DNA of 64,000 nt from Lobosporangium transversale (taxonomy: Eukaryota; Mortierellomycota; Mortierellomycetes; Mortierellales; Mortierellaceae), in assembly GCF_002105155.1 (NCBI RefSeq), contig NW_019029036.1, forward strand, positions 186,001 through 250,000, in the 5' to 3' direction. Both the position numbers and the translations under genes were made by a program. This document shows positions 22,014 through 34,300 of this stretch, one piece after another. Position 1 is the stretch's first letter; each line of letters begins with the position of its first letter. The notes below the pieces were generated by a model. It searched no databases. It had not been told where the DNA came from and worked only from the letters and a program-made list of their open reading frames with translations.

Positions 22014-22635
22014 CTATGATGGTCGCCTCGGTAGCAGCTGTTGCAGCGGCGGATGTATCAGCAATACCCGCACCAACTCATTCCCCAGTAGCTTTCTTAG
22101 GAGTTCTGTCCACAATGCTTCACCCTCCTCCGAACTATTGAAGAAATGCTGCTCCTGCCAGCACCGTAGCTCCCCTTGCTCTACTGCTCTAAGCTCTCTC
22201 CCTACGCGTGCCACAACCGTATCTCTACATGCTTGCACAAGCCGCCGATGCGGCTCTGATCTTTGAGACAACGCCTCATAATCTACCCGTGGTCCTGGGA
22301 GATTCAACAATGGCTGTGGGAGACGCAACAGCAGCTCTTGTAGTGGTGGCCTTTGAAGCCGATCTCGCACTGATGGTTTCTCAAGTAGCACCTTTAAAAA
22401 GCGCTGAAGCGGCTGTACATCCTTTGACGTTATATAACTAAAGTGCCCAGCCTGGCGCAATTACGTCATTAGCCGTTGCAGTGCTTGGGAATCTTGTTCC
22501 TCGAGTGATAAGTGACCACTTGTTCCCTGCCTCTTTGACATGATGTCTGTGTTCAAATCTACACAATGCTGCTGCGTATTCAACCCTAGGAAACAGCCAA
22601 CCAGTAGCAACAAAAATCAATTCTGGCGTCATAAT
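22014..22635 (-). other. unrecognised broken reading frame, GC-richer than surroundings
   Basis: Two minus-strand frames follow each other with a shift near 22440-22460: 22632-22438 (ELIFVATGWLFPRVEYAAAL, then CRFEHRHHVKEAGNKWSL) and 22460-22014 (HFSYITSKDVQPLQRFLKVL, then a Leu/Arg/Pro-rich stretch). Composition differs from the AT-rich flanks, which suggests a real but decayed gene. I do not recognise a family. Confidence 0.35.
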
Positions 22636-22663
22636 GCTAACACTCTTGCTAGCAAGTTATGCT

Positions 22664-22860
22664 CTAGTTGTTTATGGACAGATTTTCCTTGCGAGTCTTG
22701 AAGACAGAGAATTATTCCACTTCCGATCGTGAGAGTCTCCTCATTACCGTATGAGTTATAACAGATGACATCAAAGACACGAATATTTATTTTACTTTTT
22801 ATTTTTTTATATTGTTTATTTTTATTATACTTTTTATTTTTATTTTCATTTTTAATTTTT
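22664..22860 (+). repeat. 5'-end fragment of the large repeat family with a 61-base core
   Basis: A left arm ending TTGAAGAC (22670-22705), a 61-base core (22706-22766) and a right arm starting GACATCAAAG are followed by an AT-rich tract. The arms and core recur at 55745-55875, but there the core is turned round relative to the arms. The AT-rich tract matches the start of the inverted fragment at 55257-55745. Confidence 0.75.
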
Positions 22861-23767
22861 ATTTTTTTTATTTTTTATTTTTGTTTTTAATTTTTGTTTT
22901 TAATTTTTTGTTTTTAATTTTTTGTTTTTTAATTTTTAGTTTTTTGTTTCTATTTTTTTTGTTTATTATGTTGCTGTTATTTGAGCAAGGTACTTGGTAT
23001 ATTGTGCTTTTGAAATCCAATCATTACTCGTCCCTTCATCTCTTCTTTCACGATTAATAAAAAAAAAAAGAAAAAAGCCACATATAAAAGGATCCATTTT
23101 GACTCTCTTCTCTTTTTTCTCTTCTCTTTCTCCTCGGTCTCCTTGACCTTCGGCTTCCTCAACCAAGATAAAAGGTAAGCAACGCTTCCAAAACACTCAC
23201 TCCTACTGAAGTTCTCAATACTATCGCTCTGCGCTCCATTGTCTTTGTTCTGATTATTCTTTTTCTGCTTGTCTCTCTCATTTCATCCCACAAATAGACT
23301 GTAATGATATGAAATTGCCTAAACCAACCGGAGCTTCATAACTCACAGCCAGGTTGCTAAACTCAGACACTCATACTTGAACGGCCGCACCCCAACAAAA
23401 AGCTTTATCCAACCGGCCACGCTCCAACTGGCCTCATACAAAAGGCCAGTCTACCGCAGTCAAACGGCCGGACCTTCTCCACGGCCAAGTAGTCAGCCCA
23501 CTCCATCTTGAGTTTGATGGCCAAGGCTTCACAAACAGCTCCAAAACATAGCGGCTAGGCCACTTTCCACGGTGTGCTCCGGAAGACACTGATGCTGAAG
23601 CTCGGCGTCACCAGCAAAAGGACGAAACCAAAGAAAGGTCGAACAGTCCATTCAGGCAAAAACAAACGCCTTCGAAAGCAAACACCTTAAAAAAGACAAA
23701 AAAAAAAAAAATTGAAAACCAACGATTAAAAAAAAAAAAAAAAAAAATTAATTAATTAACAGCCAAG

Positions 23768-23800
<33 letters not shown>

Positions 23801-24267
23801 TCTCATATCAGCAAAAAAAAAAAAAAAAAAAAAAAACATAAGAGAGCCAAAACAAAAAAAAAAAAAAAAAAAAAAAATCAAGAAAAGAGAAAAAAAAACT
23901 CTTACTAACACAAAGCACTCTTTGACATAGTAACAATGCATATCCAAGGTAGGTCAGAATGGGTATGAGCCTGAGCTGGTTCTCTAACGAACCTTGCGAT
24001 GATGGAGCCCCTTCGATCCAGAATGGGAATGGGGATGGGGATGGGAATGGACAAATGGGTAAATAAATGTGTGTGTGTGTGTGTGTGCGGGCGTTTGCAA
24101 GGCCATGGGGCCTGACCCAACGGAGCACGATATGCCAGACCACCTCCACGTGGTGTGCTCCGGAAAACATCTTGGAGAGCCTTTTCCGATGGTGATAAAG
24201 GAAAGCGCTCTCCAAGATGGCTAAGAGTCTGGCTTCTTGTAGCTTGGAATAGTAAGCTAGATACCAA
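22861..24267. other. low-complexity region, possible divergent smaller relative of the large repeat
   Basis: An AT-rich tract (22800-22970) is followed by TATAAA at 23082-23090, a pyrimidine-rich stretch, an AAG|GTAAGC donor near 23173 and a C/A-rich part with many GGCC/CCAA words (23380-23660). Long A-tracts begin with ACAGCCAAG at 23759, the same word that opens the A-tract of copy 1 at 6103. The order of parts is that of the large repeat, but the sequence between them is different. A stem of CTTGGAGAG/CTCTCCAAG lies at 24172-24220. No gene is seen. Confidence 0.4.
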
Positions 24268-27200
24268 ACATTTACTTAATAAAAAAAATATAAAATGAAA
24301 ACAGGCTTTGAAGCCCAGTGAATCATTCAAAATGCACGAGGAGTCTTGGATTTGTCCAGCATCCACCATCGCTCCTCCTATTGACATCTTGCACTAAACA
24401 ATAAAGCACCAAGAACACAGCCAAGTGCATCAAAGCCTCTCACGCAGTGGTTGCTGCTAGTGTCTGCAACACCGACGCCATTGCAACCCACACACTCTCA
24501 TCCTCTACAGCTGCGTGCTTACACAAATTATTATAAAAAAGGATGGGGGCGAGGTGGTGGGTTTGTTTAGTGGTAGGGTAGACAGTGGATAATCACAGGC
24601 GAAACAAAATGAAGCTACACATATATTGTATGCTAACTTGGTGCCGGCGACAAGGGTACTTTGATGGATCCTAACAAGAGTAGGATAGACTATTGTGATG
24701 ACTATGCTCCGGCGGGTTGCCGTTTTTCGAGAGTGTGGTACAATCCTCAGTATACCACTTCTTTTTTTTATTTTTTTTTACTTTTATTTTTACTTTTATT
24801 TTTACTTTTATTTTTATTTTTATTTTTATTTTTATTTTTATTTTTATTTTTATTTTTATTTTTACTTTTATTTTTATTTTAATTTTACTTTTATTTTAAT
24901 TTTATTTTATTTCTTATTTTTATTTTTATTTCCATACAATACAATGCAAAATGTGTAATAAAGAATAGTGAATAGTAGCTGATTATGCGAGTGAGAAACA
25001 GAGTATGCGAGTTTTAATATGCTTGTACTTTGGGTCTCGTCCTTTTACTCCAGCTACAGCACATTGCTCACTGTTTTTTCTTTCTTTCTTTGTTGTACAC
25101 CATACAAAGAGGGCAATGTGGCTCGTGCTCTTGTTGTGGGCAGGCAGATTGTTGTATGTATGACCCTGCATATCTTTGAGGATGGAATGTTGTTCTCTTT
25201 CTCCACCTTGTAAGCATATGAAAATTGACGAATGATATCACAGGTGCACAGATTATTGATTTCAATTCCCGCTATGCCGTTTTCTTTTCTTTTTTTTCTT
25301 GCATAAAAGCAAAATGTCGTATTTGTATTGCTATTCAGTCAATACTTTGAGATCACAAATTGGTTTCACTTACTATTTTCCCTGAGCGATTACAAAAACC
25401 ACTCAGCATTCATCCTTTCTCCTTTTCTCCAAAGCACAATCCGCCAAAGAGCCCTCGCCGTCGACAGCAAGAAAGTATATGTCTATATAATGCATTATTT
25501 TGTATTATTCATTATATTTGACTCAATGGTTCTTTCCATACTCATTCATACAGCATTTGGAGATAAAAAAGGTTAATTTTACCGAAGATGGACAATGTCT
25601 GCTTCTCTTATCTGCCGTGTAAATGTTTTGACCAACCAGAAAACAGAGTTTTCATGCGAACATCTGACCGAAGGCGTCATGGCGGAAAATAATAATTTTG
25701 TGGCATTGCCCTCTGAACGCGTTATCTCTTTACATTTCAAATATTTATTTTTTACTCACTCATTCGCTTACTATTATACTTCACAATGGCTTTCTTTATT
25801 GCTGACATATGATGGCTATTAGTATTATTATTTAATACCTTTGGCAGTGGGATACCAAGTTTCCTTTGCGTTGCTGTAAAACGTCATATCGACGACACAA
25901 AAAGAAAAACAATTTTCATAAATACCCTTCGTCTCCCCCTCAGCTTTTCTTTTCTTTTCTCCTCTCTTCACCCACATCCTCTCCACCTCCCCTTCACATG
26001 CCTTATAAAGGCCACACAGAGACCATAAAAAATGCTCTATTCCAGCCGTGAAATACAATCCACTATAGAGCCGTCATCAAGTAAGTATCTAGCATATGTA
26101 TGGCTTCGTTTTGTCTTGCCTACCGTCACCCACTGTTTAGCTATTGCTAAATGAGTCCAGCAGGTCCATTAACTTACTCCTATTTTTTTGCCTTTGTCCT
26201 TCTAGTCATCACAAGAAACACTACCGATGGATGCTCAGCGGCGACCATCCCAAAGACTGCAATAAGCTCATGCAGTGCTTATCGAAATGGGGCCCTAAGC
26301 GGATCTGTAAGTACTCTCTCTTATTGAGTAAACATATTGCACTTTTTTTTTCTTTTTTTTTTGGTGTTGCTGTGTTATGCTATTCTTTATAGTATTCTAA
26401 CCACGCTTTTTTTTTTTTTTTTTTCTTTTTCTTTATTTCTTCGGCTCTTTCCGTAGAGGCCTATCCGATTCGATAAGGGCTCCACTCCGTCCTACCATCG
26501 GAGCCCGGGGGCCCCTCCGCCGGCCTCTCTGCCGCCTCCTCCGAACTCCTCATCTGCTCTGATGGGGGGTTCCACTCCGTCGGACCCTCACGACTCCTTG
26601 AGGAAGGACCATTGTGGTGGCGCTAGAGAACTTCTAGTCTCTGGGCCTCACTTGATCCGAGTGCCTCTGGGGATTTCGCGTAGGGACAGGATGACACACA
26701 GTTGCGGTAGCCTGAGAATGGTAAGTCAGTACCAATGAATTATTCACTGGGTCCTGTAGAGCTCGAGCTTCGGCCGTCAAGGAGATTCCCCCTCCAGCAG
26801 GATCAGGATCAGGAGCAGGAACAGGTGTTACCGAGGCCTGGTAACATCTAAGGTAGGTGAAAAGAAAGACACAAAGAGCATATTAATTCTGTTTTACCTT
26901 TGCTTTCGTTCTCTCTGGTTAGGTGGAATCTTTGGCAACTCGGTGCTCTATAGGGCTTTGTGAATAGTTCATTGTTACTGACTTATCATCCTTAGGCTAT
27001 CCAATTAGCGATGCTGCGCCAGGGACGCCTGGTCGTAGTGGGTGCATGGCGTAGAGGCGTCATGTTGTGTGATCCCTGTTTCCTGCCGTCTGAACCAAAG
27101 GTGCTCTGGTCAAAGTGAGGCTCCATTGATTAGTTGTTCGATAGACCACTGCAATGGGACTTTTGCTTGGAGGAGCGAGGCCTACGATCCATGGAGGAAA

Positions 27201-29034
27201 GCAGAAGGCCTGGGAAAGAGCATCAGACCGAGGTAGGGCGTCTGAGGAGATAGACTCAGAGCTAACAGCCAACAGCCAACAGCCAACAGTTCACAGCCAA
27301 TGGCCAATATAATAACCCCAAAAAAACTCCAAAAAATACTTAAAAAAAAAAAAAAAAAAACCAAAAAAAAAAAACCAAAAAAAAAAACCAAAAAAAAAAA
27401 CCAAAAAAAAAAACCAAAAAAAAAAACCAAAAAAAAAAAATCAAAAAAAAACCTCCCTGAAGCCAGAAGCCAGAAGCCAGAAGTCAGAAGTCAGAAGCCA
27501 GAAGTCAGGAGCCAGAAGCCAGGAACCAAAAGTCAAAAACCAAAAACCAGAAACCAAAAAGCAGAAGCCAGAAGCCAGGAGCCAAAAGCCAGAAGCCAGG
27601 AGCCAGAAGCCAGAAGCCAGGAACCAAAAGCCAGAAGCCAGGAACCAAAAGTCAAAAACCAGAAACCAAAAAGCAGAAGCCAGAAGCCAGAAAGCAAGCA
27701 GCAGATAGCAGCCACGTCAGCGCAAAAAAAAAAAAAGAAAAAAAGAAAAAAAAAAGCCAACAAGCTCACTCCACTCAACCAAAAGAAACCTCATTGAAAG
27801 CCAGCCAAGGCCCAAAGCCGGTAGAAGGTTGCCTCAGCCATACTAGCCAGAGATTGCCTCAACAAAATCAAAGACAGAAAACCAAAGTCAAAGCAATCGA
27901 AGGCAGCCGCAATTAATCAAACACAATTTGCCGCAATCAAGGAAATCAAAGACTACCAAAGCCAAAATCCATCAAGGGTAACCTGAAAGAGCCCAGACAA
28001 TCAAAAGCAGCTAACCAAGGGCAGCCAACCCAAAGCTAGGTCATTAGGCCCAGTCAACCAAGGTTACCAAGGCCAGTTAGCCAAGGCACCATCAAAGGAT
28101 ATGCTAAAAAGCATCATCAAAAGAATCCAAGCCTACTAGGAAATATCCAGCCATGCACACGTACCAAGGGCATTGCCACTCTTGGGCCAAGATGCAGCTT
28201 GGAAACCACAGCAGAGAAAACAATTAACAATAAATATTAAAAGACAAGATCAGATATAATGATCTTTGTCTTTTGTCTGAAAATGTGATAGATCTGTGAT
28301 TATTGTGAATGCAAATGTCCTCAAATAGGAATAGAAGATTAGTAGCGACAATCAATAGCAAAGCCAATGGACTAAACTGTGTCAGCTATTGGTAGCAAGT
28401 TGCTCAGTAATATATAGCTGGCTATATACCTACATTGACTCATTCACGGCCTTAAGGAGCAACCCAATCAAGCACATGAATACCTTAGTGGGTTTTGATT
28501 ATAATCGTTAGTTTAGGCTGCACATTTGATTTGTCGAACGAGCTCCATAATCAATATAGCTCATACTCTACTGAAAGGAGAAAAGGACCTTCAACCTAAT
28601 CTACAAAGGTGTCAAAGATAAAGGTTGCTGACCATAAGTTTTTAAAAGCACCTCTACTCATCAAGCATTGGTTTATTTCTTTAGAGGAAAACGTCGTGCA
28701 AAAGTGCAATTTTTTTTTTTTTGTCTAGTAGCAGTAGCATGCCTTAAGGCCTATGTATTTAGCTTTAGCTGCGCTCATACAACTGCATAGCTCTGGTTAA
28801 TTCCTTAAGTAGAGTCTATGAGCTGTCCCTTAGTCAATGATTTCGGACTGCCACTTTGGTGGACGTGTGTTGTTACAGGCGCTTACCATGTTACAGTGCG
28901 TTCACATTTACATAGCACATAAAATCCAAAACATTGACGGGAAAAGAGAGCCTGATTAATAGAAATGACGAAGAGAAAGAAGGATTCCAATAGGGCTAGT
29001 TGCTCTTTGCTCTTCTGAATTGTACAACTGGCAA

Positions 29035-29066
<32 letters not shown>
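24268..29066 (+). mobile_element. large repeat family, copy 2 (longest)
   Basis: Copy 2 is nearly identical to copies 1 and 3. It begins with a 500-base leader shared only with copy 3 (from CAAACATTTACTTAAT), which ends in TTGGTGCCGGCGAC at 24639-24652 and a short open stretch MMDPNKSRIDYCDDYAPAGC. After that come a (TTTTTA)n tract and the same order of parts as copy 1: TATA box at 26004-26009, spliced frame 26032-27118, A-runs split by CC (expanded to about seven units here, 27340-27440), heptamers (27456-27700), a C/A-rich stretch, and an A-tract at 29037-29066. No transposon protein is visible in any frame. Confidence 0.85.
26032..27118 (+). CDS. predicted five-exon gene inside the large repeat (copy 2)
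   Basis: This is the same model as in copy 1, shifted by 22927 bases: exons 26032-26080, 26206-26306, 26457-26720, 26760-26852 and 26996-27118, 209 codons. I saw no difference from copy 1 in the exons or splice sites. No family is recognised. The short third intron (39 bases) and the alternative acceptor in the fourth are the same weak points. Confidence 0.4.
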
Positions 29067-29068
<2 letters not shown>

Positions 29069-29576
29069 GATAAATGAGACAAAAGGAAAAACAGGGTAAC
29101 GCAGATGAATACGAACGCGCCTATTGAGACTATACAACTCAGCTACGATGAGAAAATCCCACATTCATCTTTATTGATCTATGCGTACGACAGAGCTTGG
29201 CCCATCCCGACACAATTCACCCTTATCAACTAACAATTCGCATTCAGGAGCTCGTTTAAAATCTATGTCCGGTGGATTATGAAGCCGGTCACTTCCAGCT
29301 GCAGATAGATAAAATAATTCTAACACAATAAAAGAACACACACACTACTCAAAGACTGAACGAGAACAGTCAGTACTCAAATGGCTCTTGTGTAAAAATA
29401 AGGAACAAGGAGCCAGATTTTCCTGAGCTGTTGCTCGTTAAATAGTTAGTGGCGAACCCTCTACACGTGACTAAAACTAAAACCAACAGCATTAAGGGCT
29501 GTAAGAGTCATGCAAACCCCAATCTAGATGTGCTGATGCTGGTACCGAATGACGGTCATACCAAGGTCTTGCTATG

Positions 29577-29609
<33 letters not shown>

Positions 29610-30387
29610 CAATCTTGAGACGAATGCAATGCCGAATGGCAAGAGGGCCCAGTATGATAATGAGAACCACAGCCCTGTAATAAACAGTTGTGTTCTACAG
29701 TATGGTGTAGAGCTTATGCAGCAGTGTTGAGTTACAATATGCTTAACAGCTGCTGAGGGTTAAATTAAGGGAAATAGTGGATGAAAGTTCTTGACAAAGA
29801 TTTGTGTACCCCTATACCGTCAGGTTCTCCTGGCGGGTTTGTCGGGATAGATCGTCTTGTTGACATAAAGTGTGACATTGCATTCTATACACCGGAGTTG
29901 ACTTTGAAAGGGAGGTCCTTTTATCCATAGAGATCAGGTTTTGTGAGTGTCTCTGAGTGCACCATTGGCGGGTTGGTTGTTTTTTCTATATGGTACCCCA
30001 CAGAAAAACGGACGTTTGATAGTTTAAAATTTTTGGTAACCCTCTTTTTTTGCCTTAAATTCTCTTCTTCGTTTTGTCCATTATCACGACGCTTCTTGCA
30101 AGCATTAAGACTAACTGTCTCGGATGATGAAGTGAATGAGCTCATGAATGTATTGATTTGTAATTTATGCCTACATTGAGTGGAATTCAGCCAATGATCA
30201 ATGTAGCAATCAAGATGTGTAGGCATAATCAATTTCAGTCACATAAAGTTGACCAATCCCAATCAAATGAAGTTGGTGGCAAAATGAAATATTAAGTGTA
30301 AAACTTAAAGTATAAAAATGGAATTCTAAATTGAAGCATCTGTTTTCGTCCAACACCACATTCATTCAGCGATAGCTTTTTTGCAAC
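29067..30387. other. 1.3 kb without a recognisable gene
   Basis: Short frames on both strands (29449-29730, 29921-30232) contain a T-run or look random and match nothing I know. A T-tract of about 29 lies at 29579-29609. Confidence 0.5.
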
Positions 30388-31760
30388 ATGGACGACGTCA
30401 GATTGGGTCCTTGGATATCCCTGAAACCGTCTCTCTTATTGGTGACTCCCTTGGTCGGAAATACCTTCTGAGCTGTATTCACATCTCAAAAATATTTCAC
30501 TCCGCATAATCAGGACCTACCCTTTTCATTTGCAATTTCCTACTAGGGGAGCGCTACGGAACAACAAGCAATATATCGAGGAGATTATATTTCTAATTTT
30601 CATTCCAAATGAATTTTAGTTATCGCATGGTTGTAATCGCCTTCGGCCCATCGAATTCAATGCGATATATTCAATGCTGCTTTCCAGTCCAATTCAACTT
30701 TTTAAACTCTGTAAAGGCTCATAAATTCACGGCCACCACATTTAACTTATGTAAAGGTAAGAACCTGGTTTTGCAAAGAATTTGGAGGGTGGTGTTGAGA
30801 TGTACTAGCCTCAACCGCCTAGGACTAATTAATACAAGGATAATTGACGATGTTGAGCTAACCATTCAAGTCTGCAAGGAGCTTCGGTATTTGGATCATG
30901 TATTAATACAGAGGCTACCTACTGAATCCTTAGTCGGCGATGTCAGATCTGTTTCCCCAAATATAAATACACTAGGTTTAAAGTGTTTCAAACTCGCTTC
31001 TTCGTATACATCATCATATTACCTCAGCATGTTGCCTAAGAGAAGTCCACAACTACGTTCGTTGGAAATTGACAATTCAGGAACCTCTCAACCAGTTGAC
31101 TGAACTAAGGCGGCTATTAGCTCCATGTTGTGGTCTCACCCACTCTCCATGCGAGCGTTGCTGGCAGACGAGCAGGAAGTCCTGAACGCTGTACACCACT
31201 CAGTGCGGAAAAAAAGAGAACAGAGATTATGCAACACAATCGAAATACTGAAAATAAGTCAAGCTGAAAGAGCTGATGGTGCTGTTCAAGCGATTTTATC
31301 CAATTGCCCATGCCTGGGGCAACTGTGGGGGCCAAAAATCACAGCGGCAGGAATTATCAATAGTGCACAATGGGCGAGCACTAATCTGATTGATCTGAAT
31401 ATCACCCTCGAGACAGACATTGAACAAGGGTCTGCAGAAGGCGCGTGTTGTGTAAAAATAACTTGGAAAGTTGGCACGGTTACGGCATCTGGAACTAACA
31501 GGGGGTAGTTTAATGTGTGAGAAAGTACGGACACTGGATTTAAAACTAAGAGCAAGTCTTCATGGACTAGCCGGCTGAGGAACTTGATTCGGCTATACCT
31601 TGAAGGTGACATACAGCAGATAGACCTTTAGGATGTGGCATGGATGGTAAAGAACTGGCTAAGTATTAAAGATCCGAATAGGCCTCCAAGGGAAGAGAGT
31701 GAATACACTTCGGTGTTTAAGTTTCTAAAGCCTCACAATATGCTTCTGGACTATCGACCT
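30388..31760 (+). pseudogene. F-box/LRR pseudogene
   Basis: ATG at 30388 opens a degraded F-box; LDIPETVSLIGDSLGRKYLL is found after one frame change and a stop follows. Further on, LRR and C-terminal family blocks appear in several frames: WRVVLRCTSLNRLGLINTRI, then QVCKELRYLDHVLIQRLP (about 30780-30920), MRALLADEQEVL with VRKKREQRLCNTIEIL (31148-31255), and GAVQAILSNCPCLGQLWGPK (31278-31340). IRTLDL is reduced to VRTLDLKLRAS near 31525. At least four frame or stop lesions separate them. It starts 1.3 kb behind the end of repeat copy 2. Confidence 0.8.
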
Positions 31761-32191
31761 GATGCTTGGTGGGGCATGAGCTTTGCAATATATATCTATA
31801 TATCTGTTTGGCGGCATTAGTTATACAACAATAATGGTAGCGGTAAAGATGATCATAGTCATAAAAGATATGAATTCTTAGCAAAAAAGATGTAGTAAGC
31901 CACTTGCCTCTGCACCTCTTACAAGGCATTTTTTACGCAATCCCCCCAGCGATACTAAATTACCGGCTGCAACTCGCATCATTGGTAGCTTATTAGTCGA
32001 TTTATAATTATAAAAAAGAATATAAGCCTGACAGTGTTTTTTTTTTTTTTTTTTACCTGTTAAAAAATGATCTTCATTAACTATGACTATATTCGACTAA
32101 ATCTCAATTCCTTGCATATCGGGGTCGGACATAACAACCCAGTCCTTATCCCTTAGCCTGTCTGGCTTTGACTGTAGCTTTCCTAATGCCC

Positions 32192-33864
32192 TCAATAATT
32201 CAACCATACACGTGGACTAAGTATTTCATCTATCGATTTGCATACACTCGGTTCAATGTTGACGAGTCCCTCCAGGTACTCAATTCTCGGCCAATTCTTC
32301 AACAGCCATGCTGCATCCTCAGGTTGCATCTTTTGGTGTGTACAGGAAACAAAGGATAGCGATGACAGGTTCTTTAGGCTGGCTAACTCATCCAGACCTG
32401 CGTTTAATCTCAAGTCCAGCGTCCTTACCTCCCCACGGTTTTTACAATACCCTGTTAAATAAAGTTCCTCTAGATCCGTCAACTTGCCTAGTTTTCTAAA
32501 CACAATCCGCTGCTGCTCCATGCTTTCCGCAGTCTCTTGGTCGATGTCATTTTCGAGAAAGACGGTCAAGTCAGTTAACTTGGTGCATACCCATTCTGCA
32601 CCATTGATGATCTCTGGCACTGTGACTTTAGGTCCTATCAGCTCCTTCAGGGATGGACAATTCGTTAGGACTGCTTGGACAATACCGTCAGTCTTAGTGC
32701 CGTGTATATTGAACTTGATTGCTTCAACTGCATCGCAAAGTCTTTGGTGCCTTTTTTTTCGTACTAAATGGCCATCTTCCATACCTCTTGCTCGCTTGAA
32801 AGTAATTCTCTCATAGAGAGTGGGCCGAAATCACAACTTGAAACATCTAGCCGCTTTACTTTAGTCATTCGCCTAAGGAGTGCTGCCATATCCTCATCCT
32901 TTATACTCATGAACGCGAAAGCCAAAACTGATAAACTTGTTAATGTCCAGGGATGTTGAAGGAACACTGTCCTGTAGAACTCATCGCACACCTCTTGATC
33001 GCCTTGAGTAACAGCGCTGTTTATATAAAACTCCAATGAATGCAGTCCTGAGCACCTTCTAACCAGCATGCCGAGGCAATACGATGATGTGTATGGGTGT
33101 GGCAGGTTAATTATTTCGGCCCGAAGCTTCAATGACTGTATGTTCGGGAAAAGGTATTTGTTTGTCTCATTGGTCAAGAAGTCGGCAGGTAATTGAAGGG
33201 TTGTACGATTGTCTAACGTCAATTTCCTTACTTTCTTGCAGACTTGAAGGAAAGAATAGGCGCTATCGTCACTTATTCTCATATACATTACGGATAACTC
33301 TCTGAGGTTGTTGCATTCTAGCAGCGCTTCCCATAGTTCACGTAAACTTAAGCCGCTGTATTTAAAGCTGATGATGGTGGAGCTATGGGCCTTGATTAAG
33401 TTTGGAAGTTGACCCTGTCCAAGTGAGTGTGAGACCTGATCATTCGTACACCAATGGATTACTTGGAGGCGATCGCATCCCTTCAACGACATGTATTCTT
33501 GTGGGAATACATTATAAAACCGTAGATTCTCAATGTATTTCTTGTACTTTTACAATGCTTCGCCAGTAGGCCAGGTTAAACGTTCAGGATGCTGTTCGGA
33601 GTCGACCCTAATCTTCCCCCAAATGGAGCTGATAAGTGTATTGTAGAAGGTGCTCGAGATGCGGATACAATTCAAGAGATCTTTTCGGCTGAGGAATCTG
33701 CCAATATGTGAGATGATTTCTGGAAGATCCAGAGGGTGCAATTTAATATCGTTCATGATATCAGGAGGCGGTGATAGAGCTGATGCAAGCAGAGATGGCA
33801 TGTTAGGTATGACCTTTTTATAGCTATGAATGGTGGCAAATATTTTTGTTTGACATTTTGCCAC
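32192..33864 (-). pseudogene. F-box/LRR gene with one stop and one frameshift
   Basis: Three consecutive minus-strand frames cover a whole family member. The first (33864-33550) holds the F-box, LHPLDLPEIISHIGRFLSRK then DLLNCIRISSTF. The second (33549-32770) holds the LRR part, and the third (32782-32192) the C-terminal block, RRLCDAVEAIK-like and VRTLDLRLNAGLDELASLK. The first break is a single in-frame TAA at 33550-33552, where relatives have Gln (ALQKNK/ALQNYK). The second is a one-base loss near 32778 within EQEV-MEDGHLVRKKR. Everything else aligns without further lesions, so loss is very recent, or the stop and shift may be sequencing errors. Confidence 0.85.
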
Positions 33865-34300
33865 TCTTTTTATTTTTTATTTTTTATATTTTTTTGAGCA
33901 ATTCAGAGAACGGATTCATTGTCGTCTTGATCGGCCAACTGCAGAGATGCGTTTAAAATGATCTGATAGGGTTTCTCTGCTCCTCAAATACTTCCAGAAG
34001 ATAGTATGGAAGGAACCACAACTAATTTTTTTTTTTTTTTTTTTTTTTTCCCTTTTCCAGAAGATTCAGAGTATGTAATTTATTGACATGCATGGCGCCA
34101 AGAAGGTGTTGGAGCGTGGTTTTTGTTCAAACAAGATTGGCGTGCAGTCTTCTATGGCTATGAATAATGGCAAACATTTGGATATGTCCTAGTTCACGTT
34201 GCATAATTTATTTTCCTGTTTAGTAACAGTACGATGTGAGCAGATTAATCGATAGTGCTATCCGCTATTGCCTTTGAAAGCATTTTTTTTTTTTTTTTTT
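33865..34300. other. intergenic, T-tracts only
   Basis: T-tracts at 34027-34050 and 34282-34302. No gene is seen. Confidence 0.6.

Noticed and set aside
24661..24958. Frames rich in Phe, Tyr and Leu
   Set aside because: Translation of the (TTTTTA)n microsatellite; only the first 35 codons before it could mean anything.
27300..27797. A 165-codon plus-strand frame rich in Lys, Gln and Ser, and its 81-codon minus-strand mirror
   Set aside because: It is produced by A-runs and the stop-free GAAGYCA heptamer, which keeps all frames open; no codon bias or start context.
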